Shown piece by piece: positions 8,363 through 15,687 of a DNA stretch of 64,000 nucleotides. The translations under genes were made by a program, and so were the position numbers. How positions within the stretch are numbered: the first letter of the stretch is position 1; each line of letters opens with the position of its first letter. The stretch is from Pseudomonas mucoides (GTDB taxonomy: Bacteria; Pseudomonadota; Gammaproteobacteria; Pseudomonadales; Pseudomonadaceae): contig NZ_JACOPW010000004.1 in NCBI RefSeq assembly GCF_015461845.1, positions 124,001 through 188,000 on the forward strand, in the 5' to 3' direction. A model generated the notes under the pieces. It made no database searches, was not told the origin of the DNA, and saw only the letters and a list, made by a program, of their open reading frames with translations.

Positions 8363-9211
8363 TCAAGGGCTGTAATACCCGACTGCCACCAGAAAATGCC
8401 CGACCTTCTTCAGGTAGGCATGCTTGTCCTCAACCTTGTTGGTCACCGGGTTTTTCCAGCGGTATTCGTATTCGCCGTAATCCTGCTTGGCCATCAACGC
8501 CAGGATAGGCTCGCCCACCGGTTTGCCCTCCGGGTCCTTGATCTTGCCGAAGTCGGTGTTGATCAGCCGCAGGTTGGTGCCGTGGGCCACGTAGCGTTGG
8601 GTGTCCAGGTCGACGACGAACACGTACAGGTCATCCTGCAGGTAACCGCCCTTGAGGGAATTGATCGCGGTCAGTGTGCCCTTCTCGTCCTTGGCCAGAT
8701 CGGTCGCGGCTTTGTTCAACAGCGCCATCGCCTGTTCCGCTGACGCCCGTGGCAGGTAGTAACCGACCGCCAGAATCCGCTGACCGACGCGCTGATAGAA
8801 CACATGTTTGCGCTCGACCTTGCCGTCAGACCAGTTCTGCCAGCGGTATTCCGCCTGCTGGATGCCATTGCCCTCCGGCACTTTCAAGGCGTCCTTGAAG
8901 GCTTTCTGCAAGTCCGGCCCGAGGGTCTCGGTGACATCCCGCCCGATCAATGCCGCCGACGGCCCGCCACTGGCGAGCATCACGCCCTTGGTATCGACCA
9001 CGAACACATAGCGATCCTTGTCGACAAACTCGCCCTGACGGCTGAACGCCGCAAAGGCCTTGTCGCCATTGTCATGGTAGTAAGCCAGGGCTTTTTCCAG
9101 CAAGGCTTTGGCGGCCTGGCTGTCATCCTTTTCCGCCGTGGCGGCGTGAACCTGCCCCAGGCACAGCAAAAGCATCCCGCCCAATAAGGCCAGTTTGTGC
9201 AAAACCCCCAT
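8363..9211 (-). CDS. Secreted tandem cache-domain protein
   Basis: 282 residues with a cleavable signal peptide (residues 1-23, ending GQVHA) and two copies of one domain. Copy 1 runs from about 30 to 155 (DRYVFVVDTKGVMLASGG ... QRILAVGYYLPRA) and copy 2 from about 157 to 282 (DLYVFVVDLDTQRYVAHG ... HFLVAVGYYSP). This YVFVVD/VGYY pattern is that of sCache-type ligand-binding sensor domains. There is no transmembrane helix or output domain, so it must be a free periplasmic binding protein or a partner for a separate receptor. Ligand unknown. Confidence 0.75.
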   Translation of the reverse strand: MGVLHKLALLGGMLLLCLGQVHAATAEKDDSQAAKALLEKALAYYHDNGDKAFAAFSRQGEFVDKDRYVFVVDTKGVMLASGGPSAALIGRDVTETLGPDLQKAFKDALKVPEGNGIQQAEYRWQNWSDGKVERKHVFYQRVGQRILAVGYYLPRASAEQAMALLNKAATDLAKDEKGTLTAINSLKGGYLQDDLYVFVVDLDTQRYVAHGTNLRLINTDFGKIKDPEGKPVGEPILALMAKQDYGEYEYRWKNPVTNKVEDKHAYLKKVGHFLVAVGYYSP

Positions 9212-9286
9212 AGCGCATCCCTCGTTCTTGTCGGTGTTTCAAGAGCGTAGACGGCAATGGGAGATACACCCGGTCCTGAAGCAGCG

Positions 9287-9386
9287 GTCGAGCCTTGGCG
9301 AGGCTGCGTCTGCGGTCTACCTGAAAGACCGCTGGGTAGATTTTACGACTGCTTCGCAGCCGGACGCCGCCTCGCTGGAGCTCGAC
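9287..9386. repeat. Imperfect inverted repeat, GCGAGGCTGCGTC class
   Basis: 24-bp arms at 9287-9310 and 9363-9386 are inverted with a few mismatches. The arm sequence resembles the perfect repeats at 17751-17828 and 39047-39147 (shared GAGGCTGCG core), so it is probably a decayed member of that family. Confidence 0.55.
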
Positions 9387-9408
9387 AGCGGCTACAGGGG
9401 CCCGGGGG

Positions 9409-10284
9409 TTACTGGCGGGCGCGCAGTTGCTGCTGCAGGTTCTGGATCTGCGCCTGAAGGGTGTTGATGTTGCGGGTGACCTGGGCGCGGAATGCGTCGA
9501 ACTCGGCGGTATTGGTGGAGCCTTGCGCTGCGGCCGGGCGGTTGTCCTGCTCGCTTTTGAGCACGATCATGTCTTGTTCCAGGCGCTCGATCGCGGCGCT
9601 TGGGTTGCCTTGTTTTTTCAGCGCGACGATATCGGCGCCGAGGCTTTTAAGCTGTGCGTCGAATTTGCTGCTGTCGTCCGGGGCGCTTTTCAGGGCGGTC
9701 AACTCAGTGCTCAAGGCTTTTAGCTGCGCCTGCAACTGAGTATTGGCCGTCTGATGCTCGGTGCTCTGGGCGGCAAGCTGCGCCAGACGTTTATCCAGGT
9801 CGCTGGTTTGTGCGGTCATTTGCGCCAGGCGCTTGTCCAGATCGGTGGTCTGACCGACAACACCCTGCTGCTGTTTGCTCTGATCCAGCAGTTTGGTTTC
9901 CAGATCCTTGATTTGCAGTTTCAGCGCTTCGCTGTCGCTGGTGACGTTGGTCTGGCTGGCGACGACCTTGCCGGAAATATCCTGCAAGCGTCCCGCCGCT
10001 TCCTCACTGATGCGCGCGAAACTTTCCTGGGTTGCGACCAGTTGTTGTTCCATCAACGAAATCTGCTGAAAACTCCACCAGGCCAGGCCCGCAAACGCAA
10101 AAAACAACGCGCCGACCAATGCCCACAGCGGGCCGGTGCTGGCGCTTTTGACCTTCACCACCGGCACTGGACGGGAATGCACGCTGGTACGGACGGTGGG
10201 CGGAAAATCATCATCGTCGAGGCTGTCGGCACGCAGGCTCGGGACATCATCGAAATCGTCGTTGGCATCGTTACGCATGGACAT
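9409..10284 (-). CDS. Single-pass membrane coiled-coil protein
   Basis: 291 residues. The N-terminal 50 are acidic then basic and predicted cytoplasmic; one hydrophobic helix spans about 52-72; the rest is an alanine/glutamine-rich coiled coil to the end. Within it a 14-residue unit is repeated in tandem (TTDLDKRLAQMTAQ then TSDLDKRLAQLAAQ, residues 146-173). Pseudomonas annotations often call such proteins ATPase, but no Walker motif is present. A structural or scaffold role is more likely. A second ATG six bases downstream (MRNDAND) is an alternative start. Confidence 0.7.
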   Translation of the reverse strand: MSMRNDANDDFDDVPSLRADSLDDDDFPPTVRTSVHSRPVPVVKVKSASTGPLWALVGALFFAFAGLAWWSFQQISLMEQQLVATQESFARISEEAAGRLQDISGKVVASQTNVTSDSEALKLQIKDLETKLLDQSKQQQGVVGQTTDLDKRLAQMTAQTSDLDKRLAQLAAQSTEHQTANTQLQAQLKALSTELTALKSAPDDSSKFDAQLKSLGADIVALKKQGNPSAAIERLEQDMIVLKSEQDNRPAAAQGSTNTAEFDAFRAQVTRNINTLQAQIQNLQQQLRARQ

Positions 10285-10403
10285 TGAGTCAACCTTTGTG
10301 GAACGCGGTGATGGCTTTATGCGGCGAGTATAAACCCCACTGCCGCACCGATTGACTCTCTATACCCCACTCGGTTCAGTACGGGCAGGCAGGTCCTGGC
10401 ACG

Positions 10404-11396
10404 TCAGCGGATGTCCTGGGCCTTCCACCAACTGCAAAATTCATCGAGGGCGGCCCAGACACTGACTTTCGGATCGTAGTCCAGATAATGCCGGGCGCGG
10501 CTGATGTCCAAGGTGAAATTTTTGTTCATGACCTGCATGCCCAGTCGCGACAAGGTCGGCTCGGGGCGCCCCGGCCACAGCTTGCACACCCCTTCGTTGA
10601 GTGCCGCGACGGTGTAGCCCAGACCGTAGGAACGGTAGCGCGTCACTTGTGGGACTTGCATGTTGCGCATGACGTAATTGACCACGTCCCACAACGGAAT
10701 CGGCGTTCCGTTACTGATGTTGTAGGCCTTGCCCAAGGCCGAGCCACTGGCGAGCAAACTGCTGAGCAACGCTTCGTTGAGGTTTTGCACGCTGGTGAAG
10801 TCGACCTTGTTCAGGCCGTTGCCGATGATCGCCAAGCGTCCTTTGCGCTGCATTTTCAGCAGGCGCGGGAAGATGCTCATGTCACCCGCACCCGTGACGA
10901 AGCGCGGGCGCAGGGCCAGGGTTTCGAGGCCGAACTCCTGGGCGCCAAAGACTTTTTGCTCGGCGAGGAATTTGGTGGCCGCATAGGGATGCTTGAAGCG
11001 CTTGGGCACTTGTTCTTCGGTCAAACCCAGATGATCACGGCCATCGAAGTAGATCGACGGCGACGACAAGTGCACCAAGCGCCGAACCCGCTGTTTCAGG
11101 CAGGCTTCAACCACGTTTTCGGTGACCTGAACGTTGCCTTGATGAAAGTCCTGATAACGCCCCCACAGCCCCACCGCCCCCGCGCAATGGACCACGGCTT
11201 CGACGTCTGAACACAGGTCGCGCGCCAGTTCCGGGTCGCTCAAGTCGCCCTGAATGAACTCGGCGCCACGGCGCACCAGGTGTTCGACGCTTTCGGCCCG
11301 GCGACCGTTGACCCGCACGTCCAGGCCCTGCTCAAGGGCGAAACGCGCAAAGCGTCCGCCGATGAAGCCGCTTGCGCCGGTGACCAGAATTTTCAT
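10404..11396 (-). CDS. Extended SDR, NAD-dependent epimerase/3-beta-HSD-like
   Basis: 330 residues from MKILVTGASGFIGG, which carries the TGxxGFxG nucleotide-binding motif at residues 6-13. HPYAATKFLAEQ contains the YxxxK catalytic pair, and VHLSSPSIYF gives the upstream Ser. The family covers sugar epimerases and 3-beta-hydroxysteroid dehydrogenase-like reductases; the substrate cannot be told. It corresponds by gene order to the oxidoreductase beside argP in P. aeruginosa (PA4361 region, from memory). An ATG 33 bases upstream is less likely. Confidence 0.82.
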   Translation of the reverse strand: MKILVTGASGFIGGRFARFALEQGLDVRVNGRRAESVEHLVRRGAEFIQGDLSDPELARDLCSDVEAVVHCAGAVGLWGRYQDFHQGNVQVTENVVEACLKQRVRRLVHLSSPSIYFDGRDHLGLTEEQVPKRFKHPYAATKFLAEQKVFGAQEFGLETLALRPRFVTGAGDMSIFPRLLKMQRKGRLAIIGNGLNKVDFTSVQNLNEALLSSLLASGSALGKAYNISNGTPIPLWDVVNYVMRNMQVPQVTRYRSYGLGYTVAALNEGVCKLWPGRPEPTLSRLGMQVMNKNFTLDISRARHYLDYDPKVSVWAALDEFCSWWKAQDIR

Positions 11397-11421
11397 GTAG
11401 TGCTCCACAAATGCAGCGGTG

Positions 11422-11492
11422 AGCTTCAAGCCACAAGCTGCAAGTTAAAAACGATCCGCAAGCGCTTCACTTGCCGCTTGCAGCTTGACGCT
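11422..11492. repeat. Imperfect inverted repeat between SDR and argP
   Basis: 24-bp arms (11422-11445 and 11469-11492) pair with a few mismatches around AAGCTGCAAG/CTTGCAGCTT. The right arm reaches the end of argP, so it may act as its terminator. Confidence 0.5.
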
Positions 11493-12391
11493 TACGGCTG
11501 TGTCCAAGGCACCAGCCATTGCTTCGACGAACGCACCAATTGATCGGTCAACAACCCCAGAAGCTGACCGCCATTGCGCCAATGATGCCAGTACAGCGGC
11601 ACGTCGATGGGCTTATCTGGCAAAAGCTCCCGCAAAACACCGCGTTCCAGTTGCTCACGCACCTGCAATTCCGGCACCAGCCCCCAGCCGAGACCGGCCT
11701 CGGTCAAGCGAATGAAGCCTTCAGACGAGGGACATAAATGGTGTTCAAAACCGCCGTCGACCCCAAGGGAGGCGAGGTAGCGATGCTGCAGGAAATCGTC
11801 CGGGCCAAACACCAAGGCCGGGGTTTTCGCCAGTTGATCGGCGCGCACACCTTCCGGAAAATGGCGCGCGATGAACGCCGGACTGGCCAACGCCCGATAA
11901 CGCATCGCCCCCAGCAAAACGCTGCGGGCCCCGGCCACCGGGCGTTCACTGGCGCAGACACAGGCCGCCACTTCGCCGGCGCGCATGCGTTTGAGGCCGA
12001 CGGTCTGGTCTTCGACCACCAGGTCCAGCAACAAATGTTGTTCGGCACAGAAATCGCCCACCGCTTGCGCCCACCACGTGGCGAGGCTGTCGGCATTCAA
12101 GGCGATGCGCAGACGCTCCGGCAGCCCTTCTTCATCCAGCGCTGGCACCAGGGTTTGCAAGTCGCGCTCCAGCAAACGCACTTGCTGCACATGGTTGAGC
12201 AGGCGCCGTCCAATTTCCGTCGGCGCCGGCGGTGTGACCCGCACCAGCACCGGCTGGCCGACCCGCGCCTCCAGCAGTTTGATCCGCTGGGAGATCGCCG
12301 ATTGCGACAAGCCCAGCACCTGCGCGGCCCGTTCGAAACCGGCCTGCTCGACCACGGCGGCCAGGGCAGAGAGTAATTTATAGTCGAACAT
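11492..12391 (-). CDS. argP: ArgP, LysR-family regulator of arginine/lysine export
   Basis: 299 residues. The LysR HTH (FERAAQVLGLSQSAISQRIKLLEARVGQPVLVR) and the effector domain match ArgP (IciA), which senses basic amino acids and activates the exporter gene argO. The divergent placement next to an ACT protein and a LysE/ArgO permease supports this function directly. The divergent promoter region (12392-12487) is only about 95 bp. Confidence 0.88.
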   Translation of the reverse strand: MFDYKLLSALAAVVEQAGFERAAQVLGLSQSAISQRIKLLEARVGQPVLVRVTPPAPTEIGRRLLNHVQQVRLLERDLQTLVPALDEEGLPERLRIALNADSLATWWAQAVGDFCAEQHLLLDLVVEDQTVGLKRMRAGEVAACVCASERPVAGARSVLLGAMRYRALASPAFIARHFPEGVRADQLAKTPALVFGPDDFLQHRYLASLGVDGGFEHHLCPSSEGFIRLTEAGLGWGLVPELQVREQLERGVLRELLPDKPIDVPLYWHHWRNGGQLLGLLTDQLVRSSKQWLVPWTQP

Positions 12392-12487
12392 CAGTTTTCC
12401 TAATGAGCGATCAGCATGATTGGTTTTTCTTATACAGGTTAGCAGCGGAGAATGCCCAGCAAGATCTCTTCAACAAGGAACACCGAC

Positions 12488-12889
12488 ATGGCTGGCGAAA
12501 CTTCATTGGCAACCCTGCTGCGCAGCATGAGCCCGCAACTCAACGCCGGCGAATACGTGTTCTGTACCTTGCGCGACGGCAAGCTGCCAGTGGGCCTTGA
12601 GATCGTCGGCAGCTTTCGCGAGCAGGAAGGTCTGACCGTGATCCTGGAACGTTCCCACGCCCAACAGGCCGGTTTCAGTTTCGACTACGTCGCGGCCTGG
12701 ATCACCTTGAATGTGCATTCGGCGCTGGAAGCGGTCGGCCTGACCGCCGCCTTCGCCACCGCATTGGGCAAGGCCGGCATCAGCTGCAACGTGATCGCCG
12801 GCTATTACCACGATCACCTGTTTGTCGGTCAGGCCGACGCCGAACGCGCACTCCACGTGCTGCGTGACCTGGCGGCCAACGCGGAGTAA
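12488..12889 (+). CDS. ACT-domain protein in the argO operon
   Basis: 133 residues from ATG at 12488, after AAGGA. LRSMSPQLNAGEYVFCTL and WITLNVHSALEAVGLTAAFATALGKAGISCNVIAGYYHDHLFV show the two-part ACT fold of the PF10000/ACT_7 type. ACT domains bind amino acids. It ends five bases before argO and faces argP, so a role in sensing the exported basic amino acid is a reasonable inference. Confidence 0.8.
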   Translation: MAGETSLATLLRSMSPQLNAGEYVFCTLRDGKLPVGLEIVGSFREQEGLTVILERSHAQQAGFSFDYVAAWITLNVHSALEAVGLTAAFATALGKAGISCNVIAGYYHDHLFVGQADAERALHVLRDLAANAE

Positions 12890-12894
12890 ACCTT

Positions 12895-13497
12895 ATGTGG
12901 CAAAGCTATGTGAACGGCCTGTTGGTGGCCGCCGGGCTGATCATGGCGATCGGCACGCAGAATGCGTTTGTGCTGGCGCAAAGTCTTCGTCGCGAACATC
13001 ACTTGCCAGTGGCGGCACTGTGCGTCGCTTGCGATGCCTTGCTCGTGGCCGCCGGGGTGTTTGGCCTCGCCACGGTACTGGCGCATAACCCGACCCTGCT
13101 GGCGGTTGCCCGTTGGGGCGGCGCGGTGTTTCTGATTTGGTACGGCAGCCAGGCACTGCGCAGGGCTTTCTCGAAACAGAGCCTGCAAAAGGGTGAAAAC
13201 CAGACCGTGCGTTCACTGCGCGCGGTGATGCTCAGCGCCCTGGCCGTGACATTGCTCAACCCGCACGTTTATCTGGACACGGTGTTGCTGATCGGCTCCC
13301 TCGGTGCCCAACAAACCGAACCCGGCGCTTATGTGGTGGGCGCGGCCAGTGCTTCGTTGCTGTGGTTCTTCACCCTGGCGCTGGGCGCGGCATGGTTGGC
13401 GCCCTGGCTCGCGCGGCCAAGCACCTGGCGGATTCTTGATCTGCTGGTGGCGGTGATGATGTTTGCGGTGGCGTTTCAATTAATCGTCACCCCCTGA
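12895..13497 (+). CDS. argO: ArgO/LysE-family amino-acid exporter
   Basis: 200 residues, about six membrane helices. The LysE-family signature AIGTQNAFVLAQSL in TM1 and the conserved NPHVYLDTVLLIGSLG in the middle are both present; these mark the ArgO/LysE branch rather than RhtB. Expected substrates are arginine and/or lysine (and toxic analogues such as canavanine). It is the last gene of a short operon driven from the argP divergent promoter. Confidence 0.88.
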   Translation: MWQSYVNGLLVAAGLIMAIGTQNAFVLAQSLRREHHLPVAALCVACDALLVAAGVFGLATVLAHNPTLLAVARWGGAVFLIWYGSQALRRAFSKQSLQKGENQTVRSLRAVMLSALAVTLLNPHVYLDTVLLIGSLGAQQTEPGAYVVGAASASLLWFFTLALGAAWLAPWLARPSTWRILDLLVAVMMFAVAFQLIVTP

Positions 13498-13673
13498 ATA
13501 TTCCAAAAGGCTCTGGAACCTCTATCCCACACAGTTGTTGCGTGGTTATGCCGCACCCCCGGTGCTATGATCCGATCCGATGCGCCGCAAAGAGTACAAA
13601 CTCCCCGGCGCTTGTCTGGCCGCCCGTGATCGGCCTTGCGCTCACCGCAACTGACCTGATTAGGAGAATCATC

Positions 13674-14270
13674 ATGGCTTTCGAATTGCCGCCGCTGCCT
13701 TACGCACACGATGCCCTGCAGCCGCACATTTCCAAGGAAACTCTGGAATACCACCACGACAAGCACCACAACACCTACGTCGTGAACCTGAACAACCTGG
13801 TGCCAGGCACCGAGTTCGAAGGCAAGACCCTGGAAGAAATCGTTAAATCTTCCTCGGGCGGCATCTTCAACAACGCCGCTCAGGTCTGGAACCACACTTT
13901 CTACTGGAACTGCCTGGCGCCAAACGCCGGCGGTCAACCTACCGGCGCACTGGCTGAAGCCATCAACGCTTCGTTCGGTTCGTTCGACAAGTTCAAGGAA
14001 GAATTCAGCAAGACTTCCATCGGCACCTTCGGTTCCGGTTGGGGCTGGCTGGTGAAAAAGGCTGACGGTTCCCTGGCCCTGGCCAGCACCATCGGCGCCG
14101 GCAACCCGCTGACCAACGGCGACACCCCGCTGCTGACCTGCGACGTCTGGGAACACGCCTACTACATCGACTACCGCAACGTTCGTCCGAAATACGTCGA
14201 AGCGTTCTGGAACCTGGTCAACTGGAAATTCGTGGCTGAGCAGTTTGAAGGCAAAACCTTCACCGCTTAA
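13674..14270 (+). CDS. sodB: Iron superoxide dismutase
   Basis: 198 residues; converts superoxide to oxygen and hydrogen peroxide in the cytoplasm. The metal ligands fall exactly at His27, His74, Asp157 and His161, and AAQVWNHTFYWNC and TPLLTCDVWEHAYY are the family signatures. The residues around them are Fe-type. ATG at 13674 follows TAGGAGAATC, an excellent ribosome site. It has its own terminator at 14284. Gene order matches the argO-sodB-bifA order of P. aeruginosa. Confidence 0.96.
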   Translation: MAFELPPLPYAHDALQPHISKETLEYHHDKHHNTYVVNLNNLVPGTEFEGKTLEEIVKSSSGGIFNNAAQVWNHTFYWNCLAPNAGGQPTGALAEAINASFGSFDKFKEEFSKTSIGTFGSGWGWLVKKADGSLALASTIGAGNPLTNGDTPLLTCDVWEHAYYIDYRNVRPKYVEAFWNLVNWKFVAEQFEGKTFTA

Positions 14271-14283
14271 GATCGATGCCAGA

Positions 14284-14317
14284 CAAAAAACCCGGCTTTT
14301 ATGCCGGGTTTTTTATT
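14284..14317 (+). terminator. sodB rho-independent terminator
   Basis: Stem CCCGGC (14291-14296) and GCCGGG (14303-14308) with loop TTTTAT, flanked by A6 and T6, so it could work in both directions. Confidence 0.9.
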
Positions 14318-14349
14318 GCCTGGAGAAATGTGTCGACTATTCGGGCGCC

Positions 14350-14369
14350 TTCGCGAGCAGGCTCGCGAA
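14350..14369. repeat. Half-REP palindrome
   Basis: TTCGCGAGCAGGCTCGCGAA is a near-perfect palindrome, the core of a REP unit without its flanks. Confidence 0.55.
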
Positions 14370-14384
14370 GAACGATAACGCGGT

Positions 14385-14754
14385 CTACGCCGGATCGACT
14401 TTATCCAAGGCCCGGTTCACCGCCAACTCCGCCAGCATGATGATCTGCTGAATCGCCAACACCGTATTACGCTGCGGGCCGATCAGGTTCGCGGCGAAAT
14501 CGCTGGTCATGACGCTGGCAGAGGCCAGTGACTCGCAGGCCTGGGCCAGGAGGCTTTCGGTGTCCATGTTGGGAGCGATCATGTACATCGTGCTGGGGCG
14601 GCGGGGTTTTTCGGTGTATTGGGACTGGGGGATCGAGGTAATAGTCGAGTGCGCGTTTGATGGCTTCGCGGTCTCGCAGGAGAGCTTCGGATTGGGTTTC
14701 TTCGGCGTCTGGGTCGGTGGTGTTCAAGGGTGGATCGGGAATCAATTTGTCCAT
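14385..14754 (-). pseudogene. DUF6124-type small protein, frameshifted
   Basis: Two overlapping frames on the reverse strand make one family-like protein. The first starts at 14754 after CTGGAGAAATACA and encodes MDKLIPDPPLNTTDP ... DREAIKRALDYYLDPPVP. The second resumes near 14600 with MYMIAPNMDTESLLAQ and runs through ASASVMTSDFAANL and VLAIQQIIMLAELAVNRALD to the stop at 14385. The frames join cleanly if one base is removed in the C-rich run around 14600-14620. Pseudomonads carry many such DUF6124 proteins of unknown role (family named from memory). It may be a real mutation or a homopolymer sequencing error. Confidence 0.65.
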
Positions 14755-15060
14755 TGTATTTCTCCAGCGTTGGGGCCCCCACTTGCCGCTTCTCACACGG
14801 CGAAGAGGTGGCAGCTATGTGCGAGGTGAGAAGACCGGTTATGGACACCCGGCCGGACCGAAGTCCGCCCGCACACAGCCGCCATAACGCAATTACTGGC
14901 AGCGAGTAAGCTGGCGGCGATTATGCGTGTACAGACACTGGATGACCATAAGTTGCCGGGCTCTCACACCCGGTCGCTGAGTTTTCAGCGACAGCCAGAG
15001 GTTAGAGACAGGGCTTCCTACCCAGCAACCTGAAAAATGCGTGGGAAATCTCTGCGTTTT
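14755..15060 (-). other. Hairpin-rich leader upstream of the DUF6124 gene
   Basis: About 300 bp with no good reading frame but several inverted repeats: CTTCTCAC/GTGAGAAG (14789-14796, 14826-14833), CCGGG/CCCGG (14956-14960, 14969-14973) and GTCGCTGA-GTTT-TCAGCGAC (14973-14992). The string TCTCACAC occurs twice. It precedes the frameshifted gene on the reverse strand and could be a structured 5' leader; this is inference. Confidence 0.4.
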
Positions 15061-15687
15061 TTACACATCGTTCAACACAAAAAATGGAACGCGGAGCGTC
15101 CCCGGCGGCATTCCCACGCGGGAGCGTGGGAACGATCATTCGGTGTACAGCCGCCGCTTCTCACCACTCATCAGGCCGAACGTTAGCTCGCCTGCCGCTT
15201 TTGATTCACCCGCCCCCTCGGGAGGCTGAGTGGAGGTGTGCATCCGGGGAGTGGCGCGTAGCGCCGTTCGACGCAGTCGAACACGCTGCATGTAGGTCGT
15301 AGCGGCCGAGCCTTAGCGAGGGGCCGGACGCTCGGGGCGAGACCTTTTGGTTCCTTTTGGGGCGTTCCGCGTTTGCCAAAAGGGACTCGCTGTAAGAGCG
15401 AAACCATTAGCGGCCGTTACCGCAGAAATGGATATGTACACCACCCCCTTGCCCCAACGCCATAGCCGGCTACCATCAACCGAGAAGGAAAAATTATCCC
15501 AATCCCCTCAAGTTGAAGGACCCAACTACCGACACAGTACTAATAGGACAAACACCCCGGACAACAGCAAATCGGCCACGCCCACAGACAAAATCCCCTG
15601 TGAATAAATGTCCCTTTGACTGCCAACACGGGATTGCCAATACTCATGGCAACTTGATGCTACCCGCACGGAACAAGGAATAACCCT
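15061..15687. other. Intergenic repeat-bearing region before bifA
   Basis: No convincing gene. It holds a TTCCCACGC/GCGTGGGAA hairpin (15111-15132). From about 15290 to 15415 there is a composite repeat typical of fluorescent pseudomonads, with CCTTTTGGTTCCTTTTGG and its inverted partner TTTGCCAAAAGGGAC, followed by CGCTGTAAGAGCG. Short frames in it are translations of this repeat. 15420-15687 is less GC-rich and should contain the bifA promoter. Confidence 0.5.

Noticed and set aside
15183..15407. 74-codon reverse frame in the region before bifA
   Set aside because: It translates a composite intergenic repeat common in fluorescent pseudomonads; such frames are often annotated but have no support as proteins.
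15420..15687. Possible Pseudomon-GGDEF type RNA element before bifA
   Set aside because: The place would fit, but I see only one weak hairpin (TTGCCA/TGGCAA) and cannot match the motif without a covariance model.
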